The notes beneath the pieces are model-generated. The model was not told the origin of the DNA. It saw nothing but the letters and a program-made list of their open reading frames with translations, and did no database searches. Source: an uncultured Eubacteriales bacterium (GTDB lineage Bacteria > Bacillota > Clostridia > Oscillospirales > Acutalibacteraceae). From it: DNA of 64,000 bases. Of this stretch, positions 34,950 to 43,716 are shown piece after piece. Every line of letters begins with the position of its first letter. Positions within the stretch are counted from its first letter, which is position 1. Location: contig CAKSHH010000001.1 in NCBI GenBank assembly GCA_934456435.1, positions 1 through 64,000 of the forward strand. The letters run 5' to 3'. The position numbers were made by a program, and so were the translations under genes.

Positions 34950-35010
34950 GGTGCGTTCCCCGATATTTTGTTAAATGTTTCCAACGGGATTTTGTGCGAT
35001 GTTGCCATAA
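34927..35010. repeat. Dispersed palindromic-ended repeat, copy R1
   Basis: Left end TTAAGGTAATACCGCAGAAT, right end TTTTGTGCGATGTTGCCATAA, about 84 bases. Matches the family consensus end TTAAGGCAATACCGCACAA at both sides. The left end contains the stop codon of the YjjG-type gene. Confidence 0.75.
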
Positions 35011-35025
35011 ATTTTTAATTGTATA

Positions 35026-35054
35026 TTGATTTTATACTCATTTTTTGGTATTAT
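35026..35054 (+). promoter_or_regulatory. Promoter of the secreted alpha/beta hydrolase gene
   Basis: TTGATT (35026-35031), 17-base spacer, TATTAT (35049-35054). It begins 16 bases after repeat R1. Confidence 0.65.
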
Positions 35055-35129
35055 TTATTCAATACAGTAGCTGTCGAAAAAGCAAGATGCTCTGATCGGC
35101 GGTTACATAAAATTAACGGAGGTTGTTTT

Positions 35130-36989
35130 ATGAAACTTTCAAAGAAGATCATTTCCGTAATTCTTTGTGTGATTATGGTTTTCACCATGTCCGCTGTGGC
35201 TATTACGGCGAATGCGAAGAACGACGTTACGCCGGTTGTTTTCATTCCCGGTATCGGTCAGTCTCAGACCTACAAGTATGACGACGAGGGCAACGAGATT
35301 GCAAGCTGGAATATGCTCCACGTCAATACTGATTTCGCAAGCTTCTCGATAATCGACTGGGTCAAGATGATTCGCCTTGTCGCAGGTCTTGTTGTTACGA
35401 TTGCGGCTCAGCGCGACGTTATTTCCGAAAGCACGATTAAGGGCGCACTTGAAGTGCTTTTCGTTGACCATCTCAGAAAAGATGACGGCACATTCGTAAA
35501 CAATGTTGTTACGCCGAACTATCCGTGCCCGATTTCCGGATACAATGAGGATGCAAGAGAAATTTTTGACAGACGTATTCCCTGTCAGGCTCTTGTTGAC
35601 GAGATCGGCGAGGACAATGTTTATTGCTACAACTACTCGATTTTCTCAAACACATTTGAAAATGCCAAGGGTCTCAACGATTACATAGAGGATGTCGTAC
35701 TTCCTCAGACGGGCTCGGACAAGGTTATTCTTGTCCCGATGAGCATGGGCGCAAGCGTTGTAAACAACTATCTCAATCTCTATCCCGATGCCGGCAGAGT
35801 TGAGAAGATAATCAGCGTTGTCGGCGCATGGCAGGGCAGCGACGTTTTCGCCGACCTTATGCTTGCCGACTTTGACGAGAACGCTCCCGATATGGTCTAT
35901 ACCGACGCCATTCAGCAGATCGGTGTTGACGCTATGACGGGTTCGCTTATCAATATCGCCGCAAGAATCCTCCCGAAGCAGGAGGTTGACAATCTTCTTT
36001 ATGACATCATTTCCGCTTTTGTAAAGACTCTTATCGTTCCGAACACATCGCTCATTTCTCTCTGTCCTCCCGACAGATACGAGGAGTTTGCCGACAAGTA
36101 TCTTCAGGGCGAGGAGCTTGCCGAGACAAAGGCTCAGACAGACAGCTATGCAAAGGCTCAGAGCGAGCTCAAGGAGAGACTTGAGTATCAGCAGGAGAAG
36201 TACGGTACAGAGCTTTACTTCATCGCAGGTTACAACCTTGGCTTCGGCGGAGGCAGCGGAGATTTCGGCTTCTTCAAGTTCTTTGAAACTCAGGATTCAA
36301 CAAACTCCGATGAGGTTATCGAGATTTCCTCAACCGCTCCCGGTACCTCTTATGTTCCGGCAGGTACATCTTTCAGCGACGAGTACAAGGCTGATCCGTC
36401 TCACCACGTTTCACCCGACGGCTCAATCGACACCTCAACGGCTTACTTTGAAAAGACAACGTGGTACTTCAACAAGCAGTATCATGAGCTTACAAACAAC
36501 AATATCGCTCTCAACCTTGCTTATGATATCGCTATGAACAAGGTGAAGAGCATTGACGACTGCAAGGACACATATCCGCAGTTCAATAACGTCAGAAATC
36601 TCAAGAAGCTCAACCGTTACCTCGGCGATGCAGAGCAGGTATTCAAGCTCGGTGTTCTTTCTGCAGAGGACGATGCAATGCTTAAAAAGGCTGTTGCCGA
36701 CGCGAATGCGGTTATCGCAACCACGGTAATTGATCCCGAAACAGACGACAAGACAACCGAGAATATGCGTTCGGTTATGGCAGAGCTTGTTGCAAAGTAC
36801 GACCTTGCAACGGAAGAAATCAAGGAAAAGCTTGACTATGACGGACTTATGAGAGGCGACTATAAGCCTGCTTCAGAGCCTGACAAGACCACCGTAGTGC
36901 TCACAACAGCACTCGGTGCAGTCGCAAAGCTTATGACCCTTATCTTCGGCAAAAAGGGCTTCGGCGATTTCTGGAGCTTCATATTCTGA
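35130..36989 (+). CDS. Large secreted alpha/beta hydrolase (lipase-like)
   Basis: A 619-residue exported protein; the start is ATG 35130 behind CGGAGG. Signal peptide 1-28 (ends ITANA). The hydrolase core has VVFIPGIGQS (oxyanion-side loop) and PMSMGASV, a nucleophile elbow in which the first Gly of GxSxG is Pro; this is close to LCAT/PGAP-like lipases. A large segment (about 300-520) with Glu/Lys-rich helices and a Ser/Thr/Gly-rich stretch interrupts or follows it. The C-terminus is aromatic (LIFGKKGFGDFWSFIF), similar in style to other surface proteins here. Lipid or ester hydrolysis is inferred. Confidence 0.75.
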   Translation: MKLSKKIISVILCVIMVFTMSAVAITANAKNDVTPVVFIPGIGQSQTYKYDDEGNEIASWNMLHVNTDFASFSIIDWVKMIRLVAGLVVTIAAQRDVISESTIKGALEVLFVDHLRKDDGTFVNNVVTPNYPCPISGYNEDAREIFDRRIPCQALVDEIGEDNVYCYNYSIFSNTFENAKGLNDYIEDVVLPQTGSDKVILVPMSMGASVVNNYLNLYPDAGRVEKIISVVGAWQGSDVFADLMLADFDENAPDMVYTDAIQQIGVDAMTGSLINIAARILPKQEVDNLLYDIISAFVKTLIVPNTSLISLCPPDRYEEFADKYLQGEELAETKAQTDSYAKAQSELKERLEYQQEKYGTELYFIAGYNLGFGGGSGDFGFFKFFETQDSTNSDEVIEISSTAPGTSYVPAGTSFSDEYKADPSHHVSPDGSIDTSTAYFEKTTWYFNKQYHELTNNNIALNLAYDIAMNKVKSIDDCKDTYPQFNNVRNLKKLNRYLGDAEQVFKLGVLSAEDDAMLKKAVADANAVIATTVIDPETDDKTTENMRSVMAELVAKYDLATEEIKEKLDYDGLMRGDYKPASEPDKTTVVLTTALGAVAKLMTLIFGKKGFGDFWSFIF

Positions 36990-37008
36990 TAAAATGCAAT
37001 AAAGATTA

Positions 37009-37041
37009 AAAGGTAGTTGGCTCAATGAGTCAACTACCTTT
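37009..37041. terminator. Bidirectional terminator between the hydrolase gene and rlmH
   Basis: 15-bp stem with one G-T pair (37009-37023 with 37027-37041), AAT loop. T-rich on both outgoing sides. It overlaps the rlmH stop codon. Confidence 0.85.
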
Positions 37042-37522
37042 ATTTATGGTATTTTCCGCCGCTGTTGATACGAAAAGCGCGGTATATTTGTTCAAGCAAC
37101 ATAATCCTTGCAAGCTGGTGCGGAAAGGTCATTTCGGACATTGAAAGCCTGAAATCGGAACGCTTTTTTACTTCCTCGGACAGACCGTAAGAGCTGCCGA
37201 TTATAAAAACTATATTGCTGAAGCCCTGGATCCCGTACGAGTCAATCTCCTTGGCGAGCTTTTCCGAGCTGAGCTGTTTGCCCTCGATACACATTGAAAA
37301 GACCTTTGAACCGGCAGAAATCTTTGACAGTATCTCCTTGCCCTCGGCGGACAATGCGCTTGCGATTTCATTCTCCGACGGATTGTCGGGCAGCTTTTTT
37401 GGGGCAAGCTCGACTATATTCAGCTTGCAATACCCGCCCAGGCGTTTAATATACTCATCCGCCGCGTCGCGCAGGTATTTTTCCTTGAGCTTTGCTTCGC
37501 AGATTATTGTAACTCCAAGCAT
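37040..37522 (-). CDS. rlmH: 23S rRNA (pseudouridine-1915-N3) methyltransferase
   Basis: A 160-residue SPOUT methyltransferase acting on helix 69 of 23S rRNA. The knot region FIIGSSYGLSEEV and MTFPHQLARIMLLEQIYRAF and the C-terminal GGKYHK are typical. The start overlaps the walJ stop (TGATG), and it is last in murA-walJ-rlmH. Confidence 0.96.
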   Translation of the reverse strand: MLGVTIICEAKLKEKYLRDAADEYIKRLGGYCKLNIVELAPKKLPDNPSENEIASALSAEGKEILSKISAGSKVFSMCIEGKQLSSEKLAKEIDSYGIQGFSNIVFIIGSSYGLSEEVKKRSDFRLSMSEMTFPHQLARIMLLEQIYRAFRINSGGKYHK

Positions 37523-38307
37523 CAAAGCACCACCATTTCAGGTTCGTCTGTTCCTGCGACTTTAAGTATGTAGTCCCTGTTTTCAGCAGCTCCGGCGCAT
37601 TCAAGAGCCGATTTCGATGTGCGGTAAGCAAGGGACGGAATGTTGTTTTCCTTGCTCAAATGGCCGAGGAAAAGCCGTGTAGTGCCGCTTTTGACGAGGT
37701 CGGTGACAAAGTCGCCGCAGTCAATGTTTGAAAGATGACCGACGTCGGAAAGGATACGGCGCTTGAGCAGGTATGGATAGCTTCCGTTCCGCAGCATACC
37801 GATGTCGTGGTTGCTTTCGACAAGGGCAAGATCACTTCCTGTGAGCGCTTCGCGCATTTCGGGGGTAACAATGCCCGTGTCCGTCGCAACGCATATCTTG
37901 CGCCCGTCGCCCGTAATCACCGTGTAGCCGCAACTTTCGGCGACGTCGTGGGAGGTGCGGAATGACGTGACAAACTGTCCGTTACACTCAATTCCGTCCC
38001 CAATCGGGTGAATTTCAAATTTTCCGTTGAGCACGCCGAGCTTTTCCAGTTCACGTATCGTGCCCTCGGTCGCGTAGACGGGAATATGATATTTGGAAGC
38101 GAAAACGCGCAGACCCTTTATGTGGTCGCTGTGCTCATGGGTAACAAAAACAGCGCCGATGTCCTTTTCGCTGACTCCGACGCTGTTGAGTTTCAAAGTA
38201 ATCTGCTTTGCGCTCACTCCCGCATCTATCAGCACACCGCCTCCGGATGACCCGATGTATGTGCAGTTGCCGCTGCTGGATGAGAAAAGTGAACAAAAAC
38301 GTGCCAT
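37522..38307 (-). CDS. walJ: WalJ/YycJ-type metallo-beta-lactamase fold hydrolase
   Basis: A 261-residue enzyme of the YycJ family. Start MARFCSLFSSSSGNCTYIG is typical, and THEHSDHIKG supplies metal ligands, with later FLGHLSKENN. In Bacillus it is in the walRK locus and linked to cell-wall control and DNA damage. Here it is between murA and rlmH with no walRK in the window. SD GGAACAC precedes the ATG. Confidence 0.9.
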   Translation of the reverse strand: MARFCSLFSSSSGNCTYIGSSGGGVLIDAGVSAKQITLKLNSVGVSEKDIGAVFVTHEHSDHIKGLRVFASKYHIPVYATEGTIRELEKLGVLNGKFEIHPIGDGIECNGQFVTSFRTSHDVAESCGYTVITGDGRKICVATDTGIVTPEMREALTGSDLALVESNHDIGMLRNGSYPYLLKRRILSDVGHLSNIDCGDFVTDLVKSGTTRLFLGHLSKENNIPSLAYRTSKSALECAGAAENRDYILKVAGTDEPEMVVL

Positions 38308-38342
38308 ATTTATGAAGTGTTCCTTTCAACTTCTGTTAAAAA

Positions 38343-39641
38343 TCAACCGACCTGTGAATCTTCAAGAACCTTAGGCTTGTCCTCGTCGCTCACTCTGACG
38401 ATGTCGGCGCCGAGCTGGCGGAATTTTCCGACTACGTTGTCGTAACCGCGGTCAATATAGACAATGTTCTCAATAGATGTTGTACCCCTTGCAATGAGAC
38501 CTGCAATGAGCATTGCCGCACCTGCGCGGAGGTCGTCCGCCTTGACAGGTGAGCCGTTAAGAAATTCAACGCCCTCAATAGTTGCGGCTTTTCCGTTTAC
38601 CGAGATGTTGGCGCCCATTCTTGAAAGCTGCTCAACGTACTGGAAACGGCTGTCCCAAACGCCCTCCGATACGATGCTTGTACCGTCGGCAATGGAAAGC
38701 ATCGTGGCAAACTGGGGCTGCATATCGGTCGGGAATCCAGGGTGGGGCATTGTCTTGATATTGCACTTTCCGGGTCTGCCGTTGCCGATAACGCGAACGG
38801 AATCGTCATATTCCTCGACGGTTGCGCCGCACTGGATAAGCTTCGCGGTTATTGATTCAAGGTGCTTAGGGATTACATTTTTAACAAGCACGTTGCCCTG
38901 TGTCGCTACGGCGGCAACCATAAATGTACCGGCTTCGATCTGGTCGGGAATTATGGAATAGGTGCAGCCGTGCATATTTTCGACTCCGCGGATTTTGATA
39001 ACATCCGTTCCGGCACCTCTGACATCGGCACCCATTGAGTTCAGGAAGTTTGCAAGGTCAACAATGTGGGGCTCTTTTGCGGCGTTTTCGATAATCGTCA
39101 GTCCCTTTGCCTTAACGGCGGCAAGCATGAGGTTGATTGTTGCGCCGACGGATACAACGTCGAAATAGACAAGTCCGCCCGTAAGGTCGGGAGCCTCAAC
39201 GTCGATCATGGCGTTTTCCTTGAGGGTGACGGTCGAACCGAGAATCTCAAAGCCCTTGATATGCTGGTCGATCGGACGAACGCCGAAATTACAGCCGCCG
39301 GGCATAGCTACCTTGGCTCTGCCGAAACGTGCCAGCAGGGAACCGATGAGGTAGTATGACGCTCTGAGATGCTTTGTCATGTCATGGGAAACAACGTATG
39401 AATTTATTGTAGATGAATCTATATCGTATGTGTTTTCGTCAACTTTCGTAATCTTGGCGCCGAGCTGATGAAGTATGCGTATCATCATTGTAACGTCGCT
39501 TATGTTGGGTATATTTTCAACTCTGCACACGTCCTGTGCGAGGATAACTGCCGGAAGAATCGCTACGGCGGCATTCTTTGCTCCGCTGACGGTTACTTCG
39601 CCGCGCAGGGGATTTCCGCCGTTGATGTATATTTTATCCAC
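38343..39641 (-). CDS. murA: UDP-N-acetylglucosamine 1-carboxyvinyltransferase
   Basis: A 432-residue enzyme that adds enolpyruvate to UDP-GlcNAc in the first step of peptidoglycan synthesis. Lys22/Asn23 and catalytic Cys117 (PGGCNFGVRP) are present; this Cys is the fosfomycin target, so sensitivity is expected at the protein level. HPGFPTDMQPQF carries the catalytic Asp. It starts with GTG 39641, 8 bases from AAGGAG. First gene of murA-walJ-rlmH. Confidence 0.96.
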   Translation of the reverse strand: MDKIYINGGNPLRGEVTVSGAKNAAVAILPAVILAQDVCRVENIPNISDVTMMIRILHQLGAKITKVDENTYDIDSSTINSYVVSHDMTKHLRASYYLIGSLLARFGRAKVAMPGGCNFGVRPIDQHIKGFEILGSTVTLKENAMIDVEAPDLTGGLVYFDVVSVGATINLMLAAVKAKGLTIIENAAKEPHIVDLANFLNSMGADVRGAGTDVIKIRGVENMHGCTYSIIPDQIEAGTFMVAAVATQGNVLVKNVIPKHLESITAKLIQCGATVEEYDDSVRVIGNGRPGKCNIKTMPHPGFPTDMQPQFATMLSIADGTSIVSEGVWDSRFQYVEQLSRMGANISVNGKAATIEGVEFLNGSPVKADDLRAGAAMLIAGLIARGTTSIENIVYIDRGYDNVVGKFRQLGADIVRVSDEDKPKVLEDSQVG

Positions 39642-39739
39642 CCGTTACACTCCTTCATTAGATTTATATGTAAAAAAGGTAAAATTCTCAATAATGCATT
39701 AAATTCGGCAATAAACCAAATTTATTCTAAACCTTAAAG

Positions 39740-39768
39740 ATTATAACACTAAAAGGCGCAAAGTTCAA
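39740..39768 (-). promoter_or_regulatory. Sigma-A promoter of murA-walJ-rlmH
   Basis: Minus strand TTGAAC (39768-39763), 17-base spacer, TATAAT (39745-39740), TGT before it. Leader of about 90 bases. Confidence 0.72.
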
Positions 39769-40024
39769 TCTTTTTTTATTTGTACGGTAAAAAACGGTTT
39801 TATGGCTAAAATAACAATATATAGTATTAAATATAGTTGACATACATATATATTGCGATAACAAGCGAAGATACGACTTTGCGCTCTGAATTTTTCAGCA
39901 TATTGTACAAAAAGAAATGCGTTTTTTGTAAATACACAATATATGGGCTTTTATCCACACTCCGACGTTTTTGCCCGCCGTGATTATTATTCGTTATTTT
40001 GTCAATAATAATGTTGGTGATTTT
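39769..40024. other. AT-rich gap between murA promoter and the YetF-like gene
   Basis: A 256-base AT-rich stretch. A TTGACA at 39837-39842 could be the -35 of the YetF-like gene, but no good -10 follows at the right distance. I saw no gene, repeat copy or RNA structure. Confidence 0.4.
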
Positions 40025-40729
40025 ATGGAAATTTTAAAAATATGTTTAACATCTATACTTTCAATTATCGAGCTTTTTTTCCTGACAAAAATTATGGGTA
40101 AACGTCAGGTGTCACAGTTGAGCCTGTTCGACTATATCAACGGCATTACAATAGGCTCGATTGCAGCCGATATGGCATTCAGTCCGCTTGATGAGTTTTG
40201 GAAGCCTGCGGTGGCGATAGTAATCTACGGTGTGTTTGCCATTGTGTGCTCCGTTCTTTCAAACAAGTTTATCGGATTCCGCCGCTTCTTCGTCGGAAAG
40301 GCGCTTGTACTGATGGACAACGGCACGATTTACCGTGAAAATTTGAAGAAAACAAAGCTTGACCTCAATGAGTTCCTGACGCAATGCAGAATCGGCGGAT
40401 ATTTCAATATCGACGATCTTCAGACTGTTATTATGGAACCGAACGGTCAGCTCAGCTTTCTGCCGAAGTCGGAGCTCAGACCCGCAAATCCGCAGGATAT
40501 GGGTATGCAGCCGAAAAAGGAAACGGCGCCGATAGTTTTGGTGTCCGACGGGGAGATACTCTATGAGAATCTGAGCGACTGCGGCAAAAATGAGATTTGG
40601 CTTCGTAAAGAGCTGAAGGACGGCAATTTCCCTCCGATTGAGAAGATTTATGTCGCCTTTGTAAATGATGACAAGCTGTCGGTTTATGAGCGCAACAGCG
40701 AAAAAAACGATAAGGATATGTTCAGTTGA
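40025..40729 (+). CDS. YetF/DUF421 family membrane protein
   Basis: A 234-residue protein starting at ATG 40025 (weak SD). Three N-terminal membrane segments with TKIMGKRQVSQLSLFDYINGI and GSIAADMAF, the core of the DUF421 family, then a soluble beta domain with RIGGYFNIDDLQTVIMEPNG. Family members occur next to spore and stress genes in Bacilli and Clostridia; biochemical role is not known. The -35 of the MATE promoter overlaps its stop codon. Confidence 0.88.
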   Translation: MEILKICLTSILSIIELFFLTKIMGKRQVSQLSLFDYINGITIGSIAADMAFSPLDEFWKPAVAIVIYGVFAIVCSVLSNKFIGFRRFFVGKALVLMDNGTIYRENLKKTKLDLNEFLTQCRIGGYFNIDDLQTVIMEPNGQLSFLPKSELRPANPQDMGMQPKKETAPIVLVSDGEILYENLSDCGKNEIWLRKELKDGNFPPIEKIYVAFVNDDKLSVYERNSEKNDKDMFS

Positions 40730-40754
40730 CATTGACTGACGGTGCTGTTATAAT
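40726..40754 (+). promoter_or_regulatory. Consensus promoter of the MATE exporter gene
   Basis: TTGACA (40726-40731), 17-base spacer, TATAAT (40749-40754), TGT before it: both hexamers match consensus exactly. The -35 box includes the TGA stop of the YetF-like gene. Confidence 0.88.
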
Positions 40755-40756
40755 AA

Positions 40757-40822
40757 CCGGCAGAACCGTTTGTTACACAACAGAAAGCAAAACCTGCCGG
40801 CTCACCTGTGTGTGGGTCGGCA
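40757..40822 (+). repeat. Triple GC-rich repeat in the MATE gene leader
   Basis: CCGGCAG (40757-40763), CTGCCGG (40793-40799) and CGGCAG (40817-40822). The middle copy can pair with either outer one. The first copy straddles the expected transcription start, so the pair could be an operator or, for copies 2 and 3, a hairpin before the ribosome-binding site. Confidence 0.4.
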
Positions 40823-40843
40823 GAAATTCAAAGAGTGAAAGCT

Positions 40844-42208
40844 ATGTCTAAAACCGAAAGAATACATAATGATCCGAGCTTTTACGGCACGGACAGCATA
40901 CCGAAAATTTTATTAAAAATCGCACCGCCCGTTATGCTCGCGCTGCTGATACAGTCGCTGTATAACATTGTTGACAGCTTCTTTGTCGGCAGATACTCCG
41001 AGCAGGGACTGACAGCTTTGTCGATTGTTTATCCTCTCCAACTGATTATTACCGCGCTCGCTGTCGGAACGGGGGTCGGCGTAAACACCCTTATGGCGAA
41101 GTATTATGCGCTTAAGGATGAAAAAAGAGCGAATGAAACGGCCGGAAGCGGATTTATTATTTCCCTTGTCCTTTGGGCTCTTTTTGCTGTGCTGTCCGTA
41201 CTGTTCCTGAAGCCGTACCTGAAAACCTCGGCGAGCGATCCGACGGCTCTTGAATATGCGTATTCCTACGGTATGATCGTCTGTGTCGGCAGTATCGGAC
41301 TTTTTACCGAGGGCATATTCTCAAAGGTGCATCAGGCGGAGGGCAATATGGTTTTGCCGACGATAGCGCAGATTTGCGGAGCGGTTTTCAACTGCATAGC
41401 CGATCCTGTTCTGATTTTCGGATTCGGATCCGTACCGAAGATGGGCATTCGCGGAGCGGCGATTGCCACCGTGGGCGGTCAGATACTTGCGGCGGTAATA
41501 ACGGGTGTCAGGGGACTGAGAAAGGCACCCGAAATAAAGCTGATGCCGAAATACACAAAGCATATATTCAAGCTGGCTTATCCGTCAATAATAATGCAGT
41601 CAATGTATACGGTATACATCGTTGCGCTGAATATGATACTTGTCGGATTCTGCGATGAGGCTGTGACTGTGCTCGGTCTGTACTACAAGCTTCAGACCTT
41701 CTTCTTCATACCGCTGATAGGGCTCACCACCTGCATTGTTCCCGTACTGAGCTATAATTACACCAACCGCAGCTTTGACCGAACGCGCGAGGTTATGAAA
41801 TGGTCGTTCATTGTCACAATCGCGTTTATGATCGTCGGAATACTTTGCTTTGAGCTTATTCCCGTTCAGCTTCTCGCCATATTCTCAAAGAGTGAAAAGG
41901 CCTTTGAAATCGGCAAAACGGCGCTGAGAATAATCGGAACAAGCTTTATTCCTGCGACATTTTCGCTTATGCTTCCGATATTTTTCCAGGCAATCGGCAG
42001 GGGCGCTCCGAGCGTTGTGCTCACTCTGCTCCGACAGATTTTTTGCCTTATACCGCTTTTTTATGCGTTTTCGTTCATCGGTCTTGATTACACTTGGATC
42101 GCATTTCCGCTTTCGGAGACGATCACGACCGTTGTCGGATTTATACTCTATTACAGACAGATACATATTTGGAAGGTGGATTACGGATATTCGCCTAAAA
42201 GGATATAA
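40844..42208 (+). CDS. MATE family multidrug/cation antiporter
   Basis: A 454-residue membrane protein with about 12 helices; start ATG 40844 behind GAGTGAAAG. N-terminal half has PPVMLALLIQSLYNIVDSFFVG and TALSIVYPLQ, typical of MATE transporters, and the second half repeats the pattern (AYPSIIMQSMYTVYIVALN). It would export drugs or metabolites in exchange for sodium or protons. An exact consensus promoter and a repeat-rich leader precede it. Repeat R2 begins right after its stop. Confidence 0.93.
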   Translation: MSKTERIHNDPSFYGTDSIPKILLKIAPPVMLALLIQSLYNIVDSFFVGRYSEQGLTALSIVYPLQLIITALAVGTGVGVNTLMAKYYALKDEKRANETAGSGFIISLVLWALFAVLSVLFLKPYLKTSASDPTALEYAYSYGMIVCVGSIGLFTEGIFSKVHQAEGNMVLPTIAQICGAVFNCIADPVLIFGFGSVPKMGIRGAAIATVGGQILAAVITGVRGLRKAPEIKLMPKYTKHIFKLAYPSIIMQSMYTVYIVALNMILVGFCDEAVTVLGLYYKLQTFFFIPLIGLTTCIVPVLSYNYTNRSFDRTREVMKWSFIVTIAFMIVGILCFELIPVQLLAIFSKSEKAFEIGKTALRIIGTSFIPATFSLMLPIFFQAIGRGAPSVVLTLLRQIFCLIPLFYAFSFIGLDYTWIAFPLSETITTVVGFILYYRQIHIWKVDYGYSPKRI

Positions 42209-42250
42209 TTAATGTAATACCGCACAATTGAGATGTGTGGCATTGCATTG
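42209..42250. repeat. Dispersed palindromic-ended repeat, copy R2 (minimal hairpin)
   Basis: TTAATGTAATACCGCACA, 7-base loop, TGTGTGGCATTGC: the two ends of the family almost back to back, folding into a 13-bp hairpin with one mismatch and two wobbles. It begins at the base after the MATE stop codon. Confidence 0.75.
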
Positions 42251-42256
42251 AAGAAA

Positions 42257-42290
42257 CGGAGCCGCAGGGTTATTCCCCGGCTCCGTTATT
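42257..42290. terminator. Terminator between the MATE gene and HAD gene
   Basis: CGGAGCCG (42257-42264) pairs with CGGCTCCG (42278-42285), followed by TTATTTT on the plus strand. Probably serves both genes; the HAD stop is in the loop. Confidence 0.75.
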
Positions 42291-42938
42291 TTCGTTTTTC
42301 AGTATATCAATAACATCTTTGAGAGAGGGGAGAACGGCTTGTGCCATCTCTCTTGCCTCGTCGGACGGCTGCTTCAGGTCGGGTACGCATATCACGGGAA
42401 TACCTGCGGCATGGGCGGCGCGGATGCCAGCCTCGCTGTCCTCAAGAACAAGACATTCACTTGCAGGTGTTTTCGATTTTTCGCACGCTTTGAGAAAAAT
42501 ATCCGGAGCCGGCTTGCTGTGCTCAACCTCGTTGCCGAAAACACCGACGTCAAAGAATCCGTCAATTCCGTTCTGACCGAGCAGGGTGTAGGCGCGCCCC
42601 TTTGTGCTTGATGAAGCGAGACAGGTCTTTATGTCGTGCTCTTTTAGGTATCGGAGCAATTCCCGTGCGCCATTTTTCAGGGGAATACCTCTTTTTATAT
42701 ATTCCGCCTCAATCGCTCTCATTTTCGTAAGACATTCGTCAAGGCTGTCGGTGACGCCGTATTTGTCTATTATGCGCGTTATGTTGCTGACCGCTGTGTG
42801 ACCGCAGTAGTGCTCGGCATAGTCCTTTACCGAGAGTGTGCCGCCCTGCTGTTCAATAAAATGTCTGCAAATTTCATAACCCATCATCTCGCTGTCAACG
42901 AGCAGACCGTCAAGGTCAAAAATTACTGTTTTTGTCAT
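42270..42938 (-). CDS. HAD-type beta-phosphoglucomutase/phosphatase
   Basis: A 222-residue HAD protein starting at ATG 42938 (GGTGGTGAT before it). Motif I FDLDGLLVDSE (Asp8, Asp10), motif II ASSSTKG, motif III near NEVEHSKPAPD, motif IV LVLEDSEAGIRAA. The cap domain at residues 15-80 is of the beta-phosphoglucomutase kind. It could be a sugar-phosphate phosphatase; substrate unknown. It diverges from the flavodoxin-type reductase. Confidence 0.9.
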   Translation of the reverse strand: MTKTVIFDLDGLLVDSEMMGYEICRHFIEQQGGTLSVKDYAEHYCGHTAVSNITRIIDKYGVTDSLDECLTKMRAIEAEYIKRGIPLKNGARELLRYLKEHDIKTCLASSSTKGRAYTLLGQNGIDGFFDVGVFGNEVEHSKPAPDIFLKACEKSKTPASECLVLEDSEAGIRAAHAAGIPVICVPDLKQPSDEAREMAQAVLPSLKDVIDILKNENNGAGE

Positions 42939-42958
42939 AAAATCACCACCGAAAATGC

Positions 42959-42989
42959 TTGACTTAAAGTTAGGTTTAAGTGATAAAAT
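42959..42989 (+). promoter_or_regulatory. MerR-type promoter with 19-base spacer and dyad
   Basis: TTGACT (42959-42964) and TAAAAT (42984-42989) are 19 bases apart, longer than normal, and the spacer region holds the dyad ACTTAAA-N6-TTTAAGT (42962-42981). Long spacer plus dyad is the hallmark of promoters activated by MerR-family regulators. The CTTAAAG part matches half of the AdhR-type site (CTTAAAG-N4-CTTTAAG) of carbonyl stress control in Bacillus. No merR gene is in the window. Confidence 0.65.
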
Positions 42990-43040
42990 AATTATATTAT
43001 GAAAAAGTGTGAATGTCAATTCGTGCGAAAGGAGATTTTT

Positions 43041-43580
43041 ATGTCAAAAAAGGTACTTATTATCAACACAAGTCTCAGAAACAGGAGCAATTCGGAGACT
43101 CTTGCTCAGTCATTTGCCGACGGCGCACGTTCTGCCGGAAACGAAGTTGAGATTGTCAGTCTCAAGGATAAGACTATGGCTTTCTGCAGGGGCTGTCTAG
43201 CGTGTCAGAAGCTCGGTCGTTGCGTCATCAAGGACGATGCCCTTGAAATCACCGAGAAGATGAAAAATGCCGATGTGATTGCTTTTTCGACTCCGATTTA
43301 TTACTACGAAATGAGCGGCCAGATGAAAACCTTGATTGACCGCGCAAATTCTCTTTATCCGAGCGACTACAAATTCAGAGACATTTATCTTCTCTCAACA
43401 GCCGCAGAGGACGGTGACGGAGTGGACGAGGGCGCGATTCACGGGCTCAACGGCTGGATAGTATGCTACGAGAAGTGCCGTCTTGCGGGAACGGTTTTCG
43501 CAGGAGGTGCCAACGACGCAGGCGAAATAGCAAATCATCCGTCATTGAAAACAGCATACGAGTTGGGTGCTTCAATATAA
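43041..43580 (+). CDS. Flavodoxin-fold NAD(P)H/FMN oxidoreductase
   Basis: A 179-residue protein with ATG 43041 behind AAAGGAG. FMN-binding SLRNRSNSETL near the start, Cys cluster CRGCLACQKLGRC (about 51-63), then STPIYYYEMSGQMKTLIDR. The Cys cluster resembles that of iron-sulfur flavoproteins but could also be redox-active thiols. A MerR-type promoter suggests induction by electrophile or oxidative stress. The flavin reductase type is clear; electron acceptor unknown. Confidence 0.9.
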   Translation: MSKKVLIINTSLRNRSNSETLAQSFADGARSAGNEVEIVSLKDKTMAFCRGCLACQKLGRCVIKDDALEITEKMKNADVIAFSTPIYYYEMSGQMKTLIDRANSLYPSDYKFRDIYLLSTAAEDGDGVDEGAIHGLNGWIVCYEKCRLAGTVFAGGANDAGEIANHPSLKTAYELGASI

Positions 43581-43643
43581 GACTTTAATATTTGCTTTAA
43601 ATGAATTAAATTGAGAGCAATTAAAGCTGTTCTTATGAAATAA

Positions 43644-43700
43644 AAAAGCTATAATCCACTTTTCGGCAGCGAACCGATTGTGGATTATAGCTTTTATTTT
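43644..43700. terminator. Bidirectional terminator before rhaA end
   Basis: Perfect 16-bp stem (43644-43659 with 43680-43695), 20-base loop with an inner CGG/CCG pair, A and T runs outside. Between the convergent reductase and rhaA genes. The stretch 43581-43643 holds nothing else I recognise. Confidence 0.92.
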
Positions 43701-43716
43701 GTTTTAAATTCTGAGA

